From Austropuccinia psidii (Eukaryota > Basidiomycota > Pucciniomycetes > Pucciniales > Sphaerophragmiaceae), in the NCBI GenBank assembly GCA_023105745.1, contig JALGQZ010000011.1:50082698-50146697 (forward strand): a DNA stretch of 64,000 nucleotides, written 5' to 3'. The position numbers and the translations under genes were made by a program. The notes under the pieces were generated by a model, which searched no databases, was not told the DNA's origin, and saw only the letters and a program-made list of their open reading frames with translations. Shown here piece after piece: positions 34,179-46,120 of the stretch (position 1 is its first letter; every line of letters begins with the position of its first letter).

Positions 34179-35348
34179 ATGCCAAAGCAAATATCAGTAG
34201 TATCTTCTGAGAAAGATACCTATAAAGAAGAATTTGTGTCCACACAACTTGTTGAAGCACAAATTAATCAATCATTGTCACCAAAAATGAGGAATGAACT
34301 TATTGATGTGTTATACACGTACAATACTGAATTTGCCTCTGATAATGAACCATTGGGTGCTATAAGAGGACATGAAGTTGATATTACTCTTAGTATTGAC
34401 AGACCATATCCCCCACTACTTAGGAGACCAGCTTATCCAGCCAGTCCCAGAGCTAGAGAAGCCTTGGAGAAACATATCCAAGAGTTAATTCAACTTGGTG
34501 TACTAAGGAAAGTAGGCCATAATGAGGAGGTTGAAGTAACAACACCTGTTATCATTGCTTGGCATAATGATAAGTCAAGAATGGTTGGAGATTTTAGAGC
34601 TTTGAATACCTACACAGTTCCAGATAGGTATCCAATCCCTAGAATCCAAGAAACCTTGACTCAATTATCTAAAGCCAAGTATATAACATCAATGGATGCA
34701 TTAAAAGGTTTTCATCAGAATGTTTTGACGCCTAAAGCTAAGAAATTACTTAGAATTATCACTCACTGTGGTATTTTTGAGTATCTTAGAATGCCATTTG
34801 GCATTAAAAATGCTCCATCTCATTATCAAAGAATGATGAATACCATCTTCCCCACAGAATTGTCTGAAGGATGGCTTATTATTTATATTGATGATATTAT
34901 CATATGTTCTGACTCATGGTCTTTGCACCTTGAAAGACTTGCAAAAGTACTCCACAAAGTTGCAGAAGTGAATATGAAAATTTCACTTAAGAAATGCAAC
35001 TTTGGTTTTGAAGAACTTAAAGCATTAGGACATGTTGTTTCTGGTTTGAGCTTGGGTATTGACAAGAATAAAGTGGCAGCAGTGCTACTTAAGCCAATAC
35101 CCCAGAATAAGAAGGAAATGATGTCTTTTCTTGGATTTGCTAGTTACTATAGGCAACACTTAAAAAACTTTGCAATTCTAGCCAAATCACTCTATAGAAT
35201 CTGTGATCAACAGACTATATTTGAAATGACACAGGAGAGAATTAAAGCTTATGAGGAAATAAAGAAAGCCCTTACAGAAGCACCTTTACTCCTCATGCCT
35301 TACTGGGATATTCCTTTTAAGTTGTACATTGATGCATGTGGAGATTGA
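34179..35348 (+). pseudogene. Gypsy reverse transcriptase
   Basis: This is the RT domain of the pol polyprotein. It contains the [15 protein letters not shown] entry motif, [17 protein letters not shown], the [16 protein letters not shown] palm motif and the catalytic box YIDDIIICS (near 34887), followed by the RNase H start LYIDACGD. The frame is shifted by one register relative to gag (break near 34070) and stops at TGA 35346-35348 within RNase H. Both are single lesions, consistent with the young LTRs. Confidence 0.95.
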
Positions 35349-37337
35349 TTAGGGGCAGCCCTACATCAAGTCCAAATTATTAATGACAAACCTACAGAAG
35401 GACCAGTTTGTTATATCTCAAGACAAATCAAACCAACAGAAGCCAGATATGGTGCAAGCCAAATGGAGTGCTTATGTTTGGTATGGGCACTTGAGAAATT
35501 ACACTATTACCTTGATGGCAGTGTTTTTGAAGTGATAACTGACTGTAATGCAGTAAAATCACTTCTTAACATGAAAAATCCCAACAGACATATGTTGAGA
35601 TGGCAAATAGCTATTCAAGAATATAGAGGAAACATGACAATAGTTCATAAAGCAGGAAACATTCACAAGAATTCTTATGGACTTAGTAGATGGGCTTTAG
35701 CCAACACTCCTGATAACCCAGCTTATGTACCTTTGGAAGCTGAACCACAGATTCCAATTGAAGGAATTAACATAACTGATATTGGGACTGAATTCTTTGA
35801 GGAGGTCAGAGAATCTTATAAACAAGACAAGAATTGCCATATCTTGACTTCTTTATTAGATAAAGACTGCAAGGACACATCTTTAGTTAATGCACTTGAT
35901 GAAGTTTGGAAAAATTCCTATTCTGAAGGAAGATTTCACTTGTTTGATGGGATCATTTACCACAGAACAAAACATTCTTTTGTTATGACATTGTGCAGTA
36001 GATTACTTATCAATACCATTCTTCATGAATGTCATGATAGTATCTACTCTGGACACCTGTCAGAAGACAGAACACTTGAAAAAGTGAAGAACTGTGCATG
36101 GTGGCCATCTTGGAGAAAAGAAACCATTGAATATTTCCATACCTGTGACAGATGCCAAAAAGCAAACAGGAGTACAGGCAAGAAATTTGGACTTATGATC
36201 CATATTCAAGAACCAAAATCCCCATGGGAAGTTGTTCACATGGATTGGGTCACAGCACTTCCTCCAAGTGGTGACAGAAGTTATAATGCTTGTTTAGTCA
36301 TAGTAGACAGATATAGCAAAACTCCCATATTCTTACCATGTCATAAAGATGACACTGCTATGGATACAGCTCTTCTTTTATGGAGTAGAGTTATTTCTCA
36401 TACAGGATTATTTAATAATATCATAAGTGACAGAGATCCTAAATTCACATCTGCACTTTGGACCAATCTTCATAGATCGTTTGGGACTAAGTTATCATTC
36501 TCTACAGCATATCACCCTCAAACAGATGGGCTAGCAGAGAGGATGATTCAAACTTTAGAAGACATGATCAGGAGATTTTTTGCTTATGGATTAGAATTCA
36601 AAGACTCAGATGGCTTTACCCATGACTGGTGCACTCTGATACCTGCATTAGAATTGGCATATAAGACATCAGTCCATTCTTCCACAGGACAAACTCCTGC
36701 TATGTTAGAGAAAGGATGGAATCCAAGACTCCCAGCAGACACACTGAGAAAAGACTTGATTGAAATTCATACTACAGCTTCCAGCTTCAAAATAATGCTT
36801 GATAAAGTAAGACTTCATGCAAAACAAAGTATGGATGATGCTTTTAATTATGCAAAACAGAAGTGGGACAAGAGTCATAAAGTACCAGACTTCAAAGTAG
36901 GGGACTTAGTTTTAGTTTCAACCTTGAATTTTAATAATATCAGAGGCCCAAAGAAACTTAAAGATTCTTATGTAGGACCTTTTGTTATTGTTGCTTTACA
37001 TGGAACCAATGCAGTTCAAGTGGAATTGAGTGGTGAATTGGAAAATAAACACCCCACCTTTCCAGTCAGCTTGATAAAGCCTTATCAACCAGCTGATAAA
37101 GAATTGTTTCCTTTAAGAAACCCAACTCCTTTAACTGTAACACCTGTGGAACAGAATGAAGACAAAAAGATAAAGAAAGTCATTAAAGAAAGGAGACTTA
37201 GGGGTAAAAATCAAAGAGAATATCTTGTCAGATATAGAAATCCAGTACATGAAGATGAATGGATGGCAGAATCAGAAATACCTGACTCAGATAAACTCTT
37301 AAGAAGATTTAGACATGAAAGAAGGCCACAAGCCTGA
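35349..37337 (+). pseudogene. Gypsy RNase H, integrase and chromodomain
   Basis: This continues the RT frame after the stop at 35346; the first Met is at 35463. RNase H motifs include [11 protein letters not shown] and [15 protein letters not shown]. The integrase has an HHCC zinc region (HECHD...SGH ... CDRCQ), catalytic DWVTALP, SDRDPKF and the Glu of [14 protein letters not shown]. The C-terminal segment around [14 protein letters not shown] and [11 protein letters not shown] is a chromodomain, which in chromoviruses directs integration to modified chromatin. Except for the single upstream stop, the reading frame is intact. Confidence 0.93.
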
Positions 37338-37465
37338 ATATGTCTATAAATGTGCTTTAAATTACTTGATCTGAGTGATGTGAAGAGGTTGGACAGTGGA
37401 CATTAACCCCCTTTGAGGCCTTATTCTTTTATCACTAATAAAATTGTAGTACAATTTTATTTCTT

Positions 37466-37477
37466 GGTGGGAGGGAA
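37466..37477 (+). promoter_or_regulatory. Polypurine tract
   Basis: GGTGGGAGGGAA lies directly before the 3' LTR, the expected plus-strand primer site. Confidence 0.9.
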
Positions 37478-39400
37478 TGTGAGCCTTGAGGTATATTTTA
37501 CATGCCCAAATAGGCCACAATTATCTTAAAAAGAAATTTTGAATTATACATAACTCATAAATCATGCATATATTCAAAATTCATCATTTTTGATTTCAGA
37601 AAAGATGAATAACTTTTTATTGAGTAAGTAAATCCATGGATTTAAGGCCAGATTTGGATTCTACACATAAATTCACCTAGGGTAGCTCCATAGAGTGAAT
37701 AAGCTCAAATTAACTCTTTAAGGTGGTAATATGGAAAATACTTCAACACCACATCATTAATACCACATAAAAGATCCGTGAAAATTTTTGTTTTTCTTGA
37801 TTTTACGCCAAAATAATGGGAAAGTGAGAAATCCCATGTTACATATACACTAAGAATAGTGTTATACATGTTTTGAGCACTTAATATTATGGTATTCTTA
37901 CATGCACTTTTGGTACACCCATAGTGGATATCTCACTTTAAGCTTAAATTTCTATTTTTACGTGAAAAATAAGCAAGGGGGACAAAAGACATCAAAGAGA
38001 GCCAGGGTACCCAACTTCTGAGGCCCCAGAGGCCTGGATAGCTCCAAAGCTTGGTTCCATGGCTGATCTTGACCCAATTGGTAAACTAAACCTCTTTGGG
38101 AACTTGGTTACCAAGTTACAACTACTGTAAAACACCAGAAAATAGCAAATAACCTGCTATTTTGATGTGCCAAGGAGGTAAAAAGCTACTTACACTCCTG
38201 TAACCATGTCAATTACTAATGACTTTCCATGAATAAACCCCAAAAGAGTAATCAAAACCCTTTCTGGACTAGTATCCATTGATTTACCTCATAACAACCA
38301 GTCAAACACTGATATTTGCAATTCTATGTAGAAATGAGGTAAAAACTTCAAAAATTCATTAAAAATACAAATCTTGATGAATATTTCTGAAACATTCAGG
38401 ACCAATTGAGAACTGTATTATCTATGGTACAACCAAAAAGAATTACAGTTTTACTAAGAAAATTAAAAGTTTTACTTACAGTCCATTTTTGGTTATTCTA
38501 CGTGAAACACTGAATCTTCAAAAATTCACAGTAATTAAAACCTGTGATGAAATTGGCAATAACATTGATAACTTTGAGAAATCAATGATTATTTTGGAAT
38601 AAAAGAAGATTTACTGATGTTACTCCTTTTATTCTTAACCATATTGGGGTTGGTAGTCACATAAAAGCATCAATCAAGTAATTATGATAATCTTACGTGA
38701 CAACAGATGATGCAATAATTACTCCAAAAAGGTTTATTGTTTTCTCACTCACTGTTTTTTCAGTTTGCTCCATGGCACGCCTCTGTGAGCTGTTGTTGAC
38801 TTAAAAGAAGCCTCTTATTGCTGTTTTTTCCGTATCATCATCTTATTATCATTTTATATCATTGTTACCAACAAGTAAGTATTAGTTAAACTATTCTTAA
38901 GTGTTTTAAATCTTTCAGAATCAACCAGAAAGACGTGAAATCATAGAATCCAACTATATATTGTTTTAATCCTGCTATAAATCATTTTGATCTTATAAAT
39001 CCACAATTCTACGTCAAATTTCTCTACTTTTATCTATCAATAAGTTCTTTGGAGTATTAGTGAGTCATTTATCTTTAATTCTTAAAGTTTTTCTCTAGTA
39101 ATAGTTTTCTTCAAGGATTATCTTTATAATTATTCTTGCAAAAGATAATTATATATTAAAATAATTTTATTCTTTTAATAAAAGAAGTTTTTATTATTAA
39201 ATTCTTCTTGTAATTGATTCTTGTAGACAATTACTTGCTCACTGTTAAAATCACTAGTAGTGCTTAACATGTGAAAGAAATAATTATTTAATTATTTAAT
39301 TGTGGTTATAATAATATTTTATTATTATATTTCATAAGAACAGACATAGTACTGTTGATTAATAGTAATATTATCATCAGTTTCATAGTCACATCTTACA
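37478..39400 (+). repeat. 3' LTR of the gypsy element
   Basis: 1923 bp, the same ends as the 5' LTR, followed immediately by the ATATT duplication at 39401-39405. The densest differences from the 5' LTR lie at 38670-38825. Confidence 0.97.
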
Positions 39401-39482
39401 ATATTAGTCTTCAGTCAATTTTCTTCCAACATGAACATGTTTTAGTAATCTGAAAAATGCTCCGCATTTTTAATTAATTCAT

Positions 39483-40681
39483 TCATTTATTATTGAACCA
39501 ATCTAAAGTGTAGGGCTTGACTCTTTCATGCGTATTCAAATGGCCATTTTCATCATCTTGTAGTGTGATATTTTGGATCTTGGGAAGGTCATTATCCTCA
39601 TGTAAATCACTCCATTTGTCATCTACTTGTGCTAATAGATTATGCAATATAACACAGATTACCACCCACTGTACAAATAATTTTACCTCTTGCACATTAC
39701 ACATTTGATTTAGAATCTCATGAAAAGATGACCACCACCCTTTCAAAACACCAATGGAATGTTTGATCTGTACTCTTGATATTTCCAAAAATAGATTGAA
39801 TTTTTGATTATCTTCTTAGTGGGATGTCAAACCTTTGTATGCTGGCACAATCCAATGGGAGCTTGAATAAGCTGAATCTGAAAGTAGATATTCATCTTTT
39901 CCATAATATTTATGTGGATATTTGGATCTTTTAATATGTTGGTACATATTTTAATCATGAAGAGACCCCGCACAGCCAAAATGTAGTGAAATAAACATTC
40001 TATTGACATAAAAAACTAATTGAATTTACATTGAATACCTAAATCACATCTATTATCAGCTCAAAAATGGTTCAATAAAATATGAATAGAATAAATACCT
40101 CTTCTTGTGATCAAAGTATTCCTCACCATCTCTGGGTGTCCTTTGAGACAAAGGTATAAAAATACCATCTATAAATCACACACATCCAGGAAACCCTTTG
40201 GCTTGAATTACTTGGGAAGTCTCCAATCACTATTGTGAATTGGGCCACATAATATATTCCTTTTCATACTTGATTAATGCTTTGATTATATGTTGTGTAT
40301 ATAATACAATGGCCCCATGACTAACTCCAAATAGCATTCCTAGTTTTCGCAAAGAGGCCCCATTCTTATTGAATCCTAATTGTGTGGTTGGATCTCTCTT
40401 TTTAGATCTTGATGAATTGTGAAAAATTGTATCATCTTGAATCAGGGAAACTAACCACTAGAGAGATTCATGAGTAGTAGAGCAGAGTTGTTTTAATTTA
40501 TGATTTGATAACTGGACCAAATCGCTGGAGTTGTATATATATATGCAGTTTGGGTAATGAGATAGTGTAACAGTGATACATCTTCTTCCAGTTCTGAATC
40601 AATATCAGATTCTATGAGAAGGATATTCTTCATGGCATTTAGTTGATGAAGTAATGGGATTCTTGCTGATGTTTTTGGCAT
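39483..40681 (-). pseudogene. PIF/Harbinger (DDE_4) transposase, degraded
   Basis: Reading the minus strand from 40681 gives an N-terminal segment; FNKNGASLRKLGMLFGVSHG (near 40330); FPGCV.FIDGIFIPLSQ (near 40165, first catalytic Asp); an intron from about 40103 to 40042; YLLSDSAY..HWIVPAYKG (near 39880, second Asp); ISRVQIKHSIGVLKGWW (near 39750); and WVVICVILHNLLAQVDDKW (near 39640). Stops (for example at the TAG near 40458 and in MWPNSQ) and frameshifts disable it. By family it would bind the TIRs with the Myb/SANT protein and insert at 3-bp sites. It faces the dioxygenase gene; removing the gypsy insertion leaves 181 bp between them. Confidence 0.88.
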
Positions 40682-40739
40682 TTTTCAATATTTATATATT
40701 TGAATTCTATTGAAAAGAATTTTGTCTAAAGAAATTTAT

Positions 40740-40979
40740 TCAAAGCTAAACTCCCTGGGTGAGGTTTTTGTGCACCATTTTTAAAAATTCAGCCATCATA
40801 GACTGGGATTTCAAGGGTTATAATTTGGGATTTTCAGACAAAAATATAGGTTTTTACATGTTAAAAATACCACTTGTCAGGGGGTGTGTTATTTGGAAAA
40901 TCTCAGAAATTGAATTCCACATTTCAGGAAAAAAATTTCAAGATTTAAAATGCAGGATTTCATATGTTTGACACCCCCT
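40740..40979. repeat. Right terminal region of the Harbinger element
   Basis: The inverted terminal sequence ends GTTTGACACCCCCT at 40979, matching AGGTGGTGTCAAA at 16697. A second CAGGGGGTGTG-type motif at 40875 faces the terminal one, giving a roughly 100-bp sub-terminal inverted repeat; a small MITE at this place cannot be excluded. Confidence 0.6.
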
Positions 40980-40982
40980 AAT

Positions 40983-42489
40983 ATGATTTTTAAAAAAGCT
41001 TTTGATTTTGAGTTGAGTGATATTATTTTATAGAAGTGGCTTAAACCAACATCCAATAATTCAAAATTATTTAATTAATCACCTATTTATCATTCATTAA
41101 AATATAAATCCAATCATCAAAAAAATAAGAAATAAAAATTTCTATTAAAATAAATATTTCTTGATTCAAAATATGAATACATCTTCAGGAAATTTGAAAA
41201 ACTCATCAAACTACAGTAGCTTCTTCAAATAAGATTTCTAATTTTCAATACAGTTAAAATTCTATCAATAATTTTTATATTCAATCGATTAAACTCTCAA
41301 AAAAAAACAAAAATTCTTAAGAAAAAATACTTCAAAAACATATTAATTTGTTCATTTTTAAATTCATAACAAATATAATAAACAATATATATTTATTAAT
41401 GAATTGTAAAAGATTTTTGTTGAATCAAATATTAGACTTTGATTTTTGAAAAAAACCTATTTTTAGTGCGTAAAGAATGATTTTCATTTTCCACTTATAC
41501 TACCTATAAATGCTTTATAATCTGGAATACTTTTCTACCAATAATTTATTAAAATGGATTCATGATATTGAAGTAAATGGCACAAAAAATGAGTTAATTT
41601 ACAATTTGAAATCTGGACTAATATTTTATAAAATATTATATATAGACTTTTCTCATTTTTACATTAAACTCACTTTTTTTTTGATATCTTAAGAATAAAA
41701 AGCTTTAAGATTAATAATTCTTTTATTAATTTTTATCAAGAGTTAAAAACCCTTTTTTTTCAAAAAAAGAAAGGAGAATTAAAATTACTACCTCTCCTTA
41801 AATTTTAAATTAATAATTATTTCTTTGATTATCATTAAAGGAACAAACAAAACCCATACATATGTATTTATTTCATTTTTGAAAAGATACCCAGAAATTC
41901 TGAATATTTTAATACACAGAAAAAGATTTATTGAATCACATGTGTCATTTCCAAAAAATGTATCTCATATCCAATGATGGAAGAGATAATTAAAAATAAT
42001 GAGAAAAACATGGTAGAACACACCTTCCCAGCTTCTTCTTGGTTTTTACCCTCATAAAGAAGGCTTTAGATTGTGTGAGCCATAATTCAAAATCCAGAAA
42101 TTTTTAAATAACTTATTCTATCAGAAATGGTTGTCACTTGAGCTAAAATGAATTACTTCTATAGCTTTTAAATCCACTATTTGATAGAATTTATTTCTTG
42201 AAGTACTTCTCTTGCTGATTTTGGCAAGGAACTTTATTACTTTTGATTTCTATAAGTGCCTCCTCTGTCTGAGAAATGAGTCATTCAAGGAAAACTTTCT
42301 TTTAGTATTTCATCAAAATTCAACTGCACTAAAATTCACTCTAACCAAATAAAATCAAATCAATTCACAGGTTTTTAATTTCTCAACTCCCTATTCTGAG
42401 AGATTTTTGAGTTGTTTGGTTCAATTTGAGCCAAATCAGACAATTTTCCCAAGAGGGAGTCGCTGCCACCTGTAAATGGCGCAGATCTC
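40983..42489. other. Intergenic sequence upstream of the Fyv7-like gene
   Basis: This is A/T-rich, without recognisable domains or terminal repeats. The open stretch at 41510-41692 is short and compositionally biased. Confidence 0.5.
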
Positions 42490-43319
42490 ATGTCTCCACT
42501 GGCGCGCCACAACCCGGTCTCGCCAGCCTCCTCAAAACCATCTTCCTCAAAAAATTTGTTCCTTAAAAAATTTGTTCCTCAAAATAATTTCCTTCTTGAA
42601 GTTCTCATCAAATTCATGGCCTCAATAAATCAATCTTTCCAACGAAAAACTTCAAACAATCAATATAAAAACAATCATTCATCTCAAAAAGGTTTTAGAA
42701 TAGGAAAGAATAAAATCAATCGACATCATCATCAATCAGTTTATCTTGGTAAAGGTCAGTCAATCAAATCCTTTCAATTAGACTTCTTAATCTTAAACTT
42801 ATCGATTTTAATTTTCAAAATAATTTAGCCGAAAAAATAAAAAAGACTTTAATTCATAAAGCTAAATGGAAAAAACAACGGGCAAAAGAAATCTTAAAAT
42901 CAGAACTTGATTCATCAAATTTAATCATTTCATCATCTACTTCTTCAATCGATAATCAAAATCATCATTCAATAAATCAAGAGAATAATGTAAATCAATC
43001 ATCAAATTCTAAAAAAAATAATCAAATTCCGAATAAACTAAACGAAAATCTTTCAAAAATTGGTCAATTTGAAAACCAAAATCAAAATTCTCAAAATTCC
43101 AAAATCACTCAAATCTCCAAAAATCAAAATCAAAATCCTCAAAATCTCAAAATTAATCAAACCTCAAAAAATCAAAATCAAAATTCTCAAAACGTTAAAA
43201 TTAAGCAAATCTCAAAAAATCAAAATCTGAAATCAACCAATTATCATCATTCCAATGGTCAACCAAAATTATCTCATCGAGTTCATAAAATTTTAAATCA
43301 ATTAACTCGCCAATCTTAA
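42490..43319 (+). CDS. Fyv7-like rRNA-processing protein with Gln/Asn-rich tail
   Basis: Two exons (42490-42748 and 42829-43319) flank an 80-bp GT-AG intron and join in phase to 249 residues; a second in-frame ATG at 42616 (MASINQ) would give 207. Around residues 67-108 the protein reads GFRIGKNK, VYLGAEKIKKTLIHKAKWKK and QRAKEIL. This basic pattern matches Fyv7/CCDC59 nucleolar proteins needed for 18S rRNA maturation. The C-terminal half is low-complexity, with three imperfect repeats of a KNQNQNSQN-type unit, and ends LNQLTRQS. There are no disabling changes, so this is called a host gene. The second exon lacks an ATG and is easily missed. The family call is moderate, because the conserved core is short. 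Confidence 0.72.
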
Positions 43320-44352
43320 ATTAAAATCCAAAATCATTTATTGTAATTTAAGGAACTTGTCATAGTTTTGAAAACAAAAATATCTATAAAAAAAATGCTA
43401 GAAAAAGAAACAATCAGCGAAAGCAAGTAGTTTTAACCAAAAATCAGCTCACCCTAGTGTTGATTGTTATATGAATTCCATGTATAACATAGATACATTT
43501 CCTCAATTGCTATTATTTATTTTGATCAATCTTAGAAATCATTTATGGGAAATTGAAGCAAAAAACGCGATTGGTAGCAAATTTAACTAAAGCAACTTAA
43601 ACCTATCTATGTGTCTGCAAAAATCCATGATCAAAGTATCACACTTTTTAAAATTAATATATATAAACATAATGTGTGGAGACTTAGCAGTTTGATCAAT
43701 AACTGCTACTTATCTGAGCAGTCAAGCTAGAGTTTCTCAACTCTCCTTACTACTACTGAAAGGATCAATCGACAACAAACAAAACCAACCAACTTAAAAA
43801 ACTTAAGATCAAAGGTATCACAATCAAGATATGATAAAACTTCTCACCCAATTTTATAGTCAAAACTCTCTTTTGATATATATGTCCTACTCTCTATGAT
43901 TATAAAATTGCTAGAGAATTTAATTTTCTTACAATTTTTTTTTCTATCTATCATCTTAAATTTCAATTTGCGTATTATTCAATTAGTTAATCTTTTAATT
44001 TTTTTTGTTAATTCTAAGAAACTTGCATAGTAACTATAATGATTAAAAGATGGAATTCAATTTTTAAGTATGTTATTGTAGACAAAAATATATAAAGATT
44101 TTTACCTTTTAGAAACTCATAACAAAAAAATCATTTGAAAGCAAAAAAAGAAAAAACCATTAAAATTTGACGGATTACTAATTTATGATTAGGGGAGTTT
44201 TTTCTCTTAGTTAATTAAAATATTTAAATCTATTTCATTATTTTTTTTTCAATCTTGAATTAAAAAAAGCTAATTTTGGTGCCTGTCAATTCGAGAATTT
44301 ATATTTCAATCTTTCAATTTTCAATATTGAATTGAGTCCTGAAGGTGTCACA
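43320..44352. other. Intergenic sequence, no gene seen
   Basis: About 1 kb downstream of the Fyv7-like gene up to the copia LTR. No domain or RNA gene was recognised. Confidence 0.5.
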
Positions 44353-44612
44353 TGTAACGTAAGAAAGTCAGGCTACAGCTTCTCTCCATTCTTTGTGAAA
44401 TCCACTTGGGTTACATTACATCATAAAGTTACTAACCTGTAAAATAAGGAAGTCAGGCTATGGCTTCTCTTTGTTCTTTGCGTATTCCAATTGGGTTACA
44501 AAAAGTGGAGGGAGGCGGGATTGTATGGTTTATAAACTATTCACAAATCAACTGCGCCGCAGACAGGGAAGTAGTATAACCTTGTTGGGGTTGGTCTATC
44601 ACTCTTCTTACA
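44353..44612 (-). repeat. 3' LTR of the outer copia, with internal duplication
   Basis: This 260-bp LTR contains a tandem duplication of about 90-100 bp: each unit has TAAG..AGTCAGGCTA, TTCTTTG and TTGGGTTAC in order. The same duplication is in the other LTR, so it preceded insertion. Confidence 0.88.
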
Positions 44613-46120
44613 TCCCCTCCCAAGGTTATATGGTTGGAACTTAAGTTCAAGGTCCTCTGGGCTCTTTCCATCTTCATGTTGCCAAGAGCCTTGGTTAGTA
44701 CATTGGTGTCCAGCTGAGTTTGACATTGAATTTCCAAACGAAGTCACTCACAAAATAGAATTCCCTATCCAAATATTTCATCCGCTTCTTCAAGAGGTTG
44801 TCTTCCGCTATAAGTAATTCTGCTTTTTTGTTGCAATGAATTGAAATTGGCAAGTGGGGTACCAGTTGTTCCACAGTTGTACATAGCAAAGTTAAGAGTT
44901 GGGTACCATCCACCAATGCTACATATTAAGCAGAAAATATCAATATTGCCACTACCTTTTTCCATCTTGAACCCCATGCAATCACATTTTCAAATGCCTT
45001 GACTATAAGCCCCAAGGTACTTCTCTTGTTCTCTCCCCCAGCTCACATCTGTCCATAGAGAGAGCCCCATATTCTTGCCTTCATATACTAGCAGTTGGTT
45101 CTTGTGACATTTTAGATAGCCAATAAGATGGTACAACCTCAGAAAATGCTTCTGGTCAGGATTAGAGGGAAGCCGCGCCAAGAAATTTATGGAATAAGTC
45201 AGATATGGTCTGAAACCAAGAGATTCATACATGAGGGAACCAAGAACAGATGAATAGGCAGTTGGATCCAATGCTTACTTGTTATTGGTAGACAAGTCAA
45301 TACCAGGGAGTTTAGTGAACTTGTCCCTTATCGTCCTTTTGTAGTCACAAATGATTTTCTCAATCAATAAAGGCTGAATTATCACAATATTGCTGTCTTC
45401 TACATTAAGGTTTAGCCCTAAACTTTTATCCACCTACTTAGACCACTTTAAGTTGAGCTTAGAAATAAGCTTCTACTTGAAATCTTGCATGTTAGTGGCA
45501 AAATTTGAAAACAAAATACCATTGTCAAAATGTAACCATACAGCTACAAAAACATTCCTCTTTCTGAATAAGCAGATCAAGGGTTCTAGCTCATCACAAC
45601 AGAAACCCAGTGATTTCATGACTGCGTGAGAGTAGTGCCACCAGCACCTGGCAGCTTCTTTAGTGCCATAAAATTCCTTCTTCAGATGCATAACTTTACC
45701 AGTTAGGTCAGGCTGTAGTTTGACAGGTGCTCGTACAAATACCTCTTCTTCAATAGGATTGTAGAGATAAGCTTCATTGACATTGAAGCCAGCCAGAAAG
45801 AAGTTGTATTTCACCTTCAGAGCTAGTAACAAAATTAGAGGATTAAGGATAGATGTAGGTGCATATAAATCAATAAAGTCAATACTGGGTCACTGAGAAA
45901 TTCCCCTGGAAACATATAAAGCCTTTAATTTTTCTACTTCCCCACTTGCATCCCATTTTGAACCCAATACCTTAGTGTTAGGTTTAGGATTGAATGTCTC
46001 CCATACATCCATTTTGAAAAATTTCTGAAGTTCTACCTCTTCTACTCTTTTCCAAGATTCTACATGAAATGATTTAAGTTCTTGCGTAATAGTCCGCAGA
46101 TTGTCAAAGGCAGCTGTTCA
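44540..46120 (-). pseudogene. Outer copia reverse transcriptase and RNase H, degraded
   Basis: Recognisable pieces on the minus strand are FNVNEAYLYNPIEEEVFVRAP and LKKEFYGTKEAARCWW (45470-45832), where the YVDD box region reads HFDNGILFS, so the second Asp is replaced. RNase H follows (YSSVLGSLMYESLGFRPYLTY, 44990-45271), and a C-terminal part to about 44540 is in shifted frames. Multiple frameshifts show an old inactive copy. Confidence 0.85.

Larger units (their letters stand above)
29110..39400 (+). mobile_element. Gypsy (chromovirus-type) LTR retrotransposon, 10.3 kb, recent
   Basis: Two LTRs of 1923 bp (29110-31032 and 37478-39400) start TGTGAGCC and end CATCTTACA. They differ at about three dozen positions by eye (about 98% identity). 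The target duplication ATATT is perfect (29105-29109 and 39401-39405). A primer-binding-like TTTGGGGGCCTGGCC follows the 5' LTR and a polypurine tract GGTGGGAGGGAA precedes the 3' LTR. Gag, protease, RT, RNase H, integrase and a chromodomain occur in gypsy order. One frameshift and two stops disable the main frame. The proteins resemble an Austropuccinia psidii family (recognition, not a search). Confidence 0.97.
16697..40979. mobile_element. Composite PIF/Harbinger element with a TET-like dioxygenase gene, split by hAT and gypsy insertions
   Basis: The left end starts AGGTGGTGTCAAATAAAGG at 16697. The right end, inverted, starts AGGGGGTGTCAAACATATG at 40979, and both continue with GAAATCC-type sequence. 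A 3-bp duplication AAT (16694-16696, 40980-40982) flanks them, as expected in length for Harbinger. Removing the hAT (19490-27475 plus its TSD) and the gypsy element (29110-39400 plus its TSD) leaves about 6.0 kb. That core contains Myb/SANT ORF1 (plus), the TET/JBP-like gene (plus) and a DDE_4 transposase (minus). The hAT TSD ATTGAAAT (19482-19489, 27476-27483) and the gypsy TSD ATATT prove continuity of the split parts. All three core genes are degraded in this copy. Confidence 0.72.

Noticed and set aside
2304..40979. Claim of active RIP
   Set aside because: The C-to-T stops are suggestive, but no dinucleotide counts were made. Rusts are not generally known for classical RIP, so only the bias is reported.
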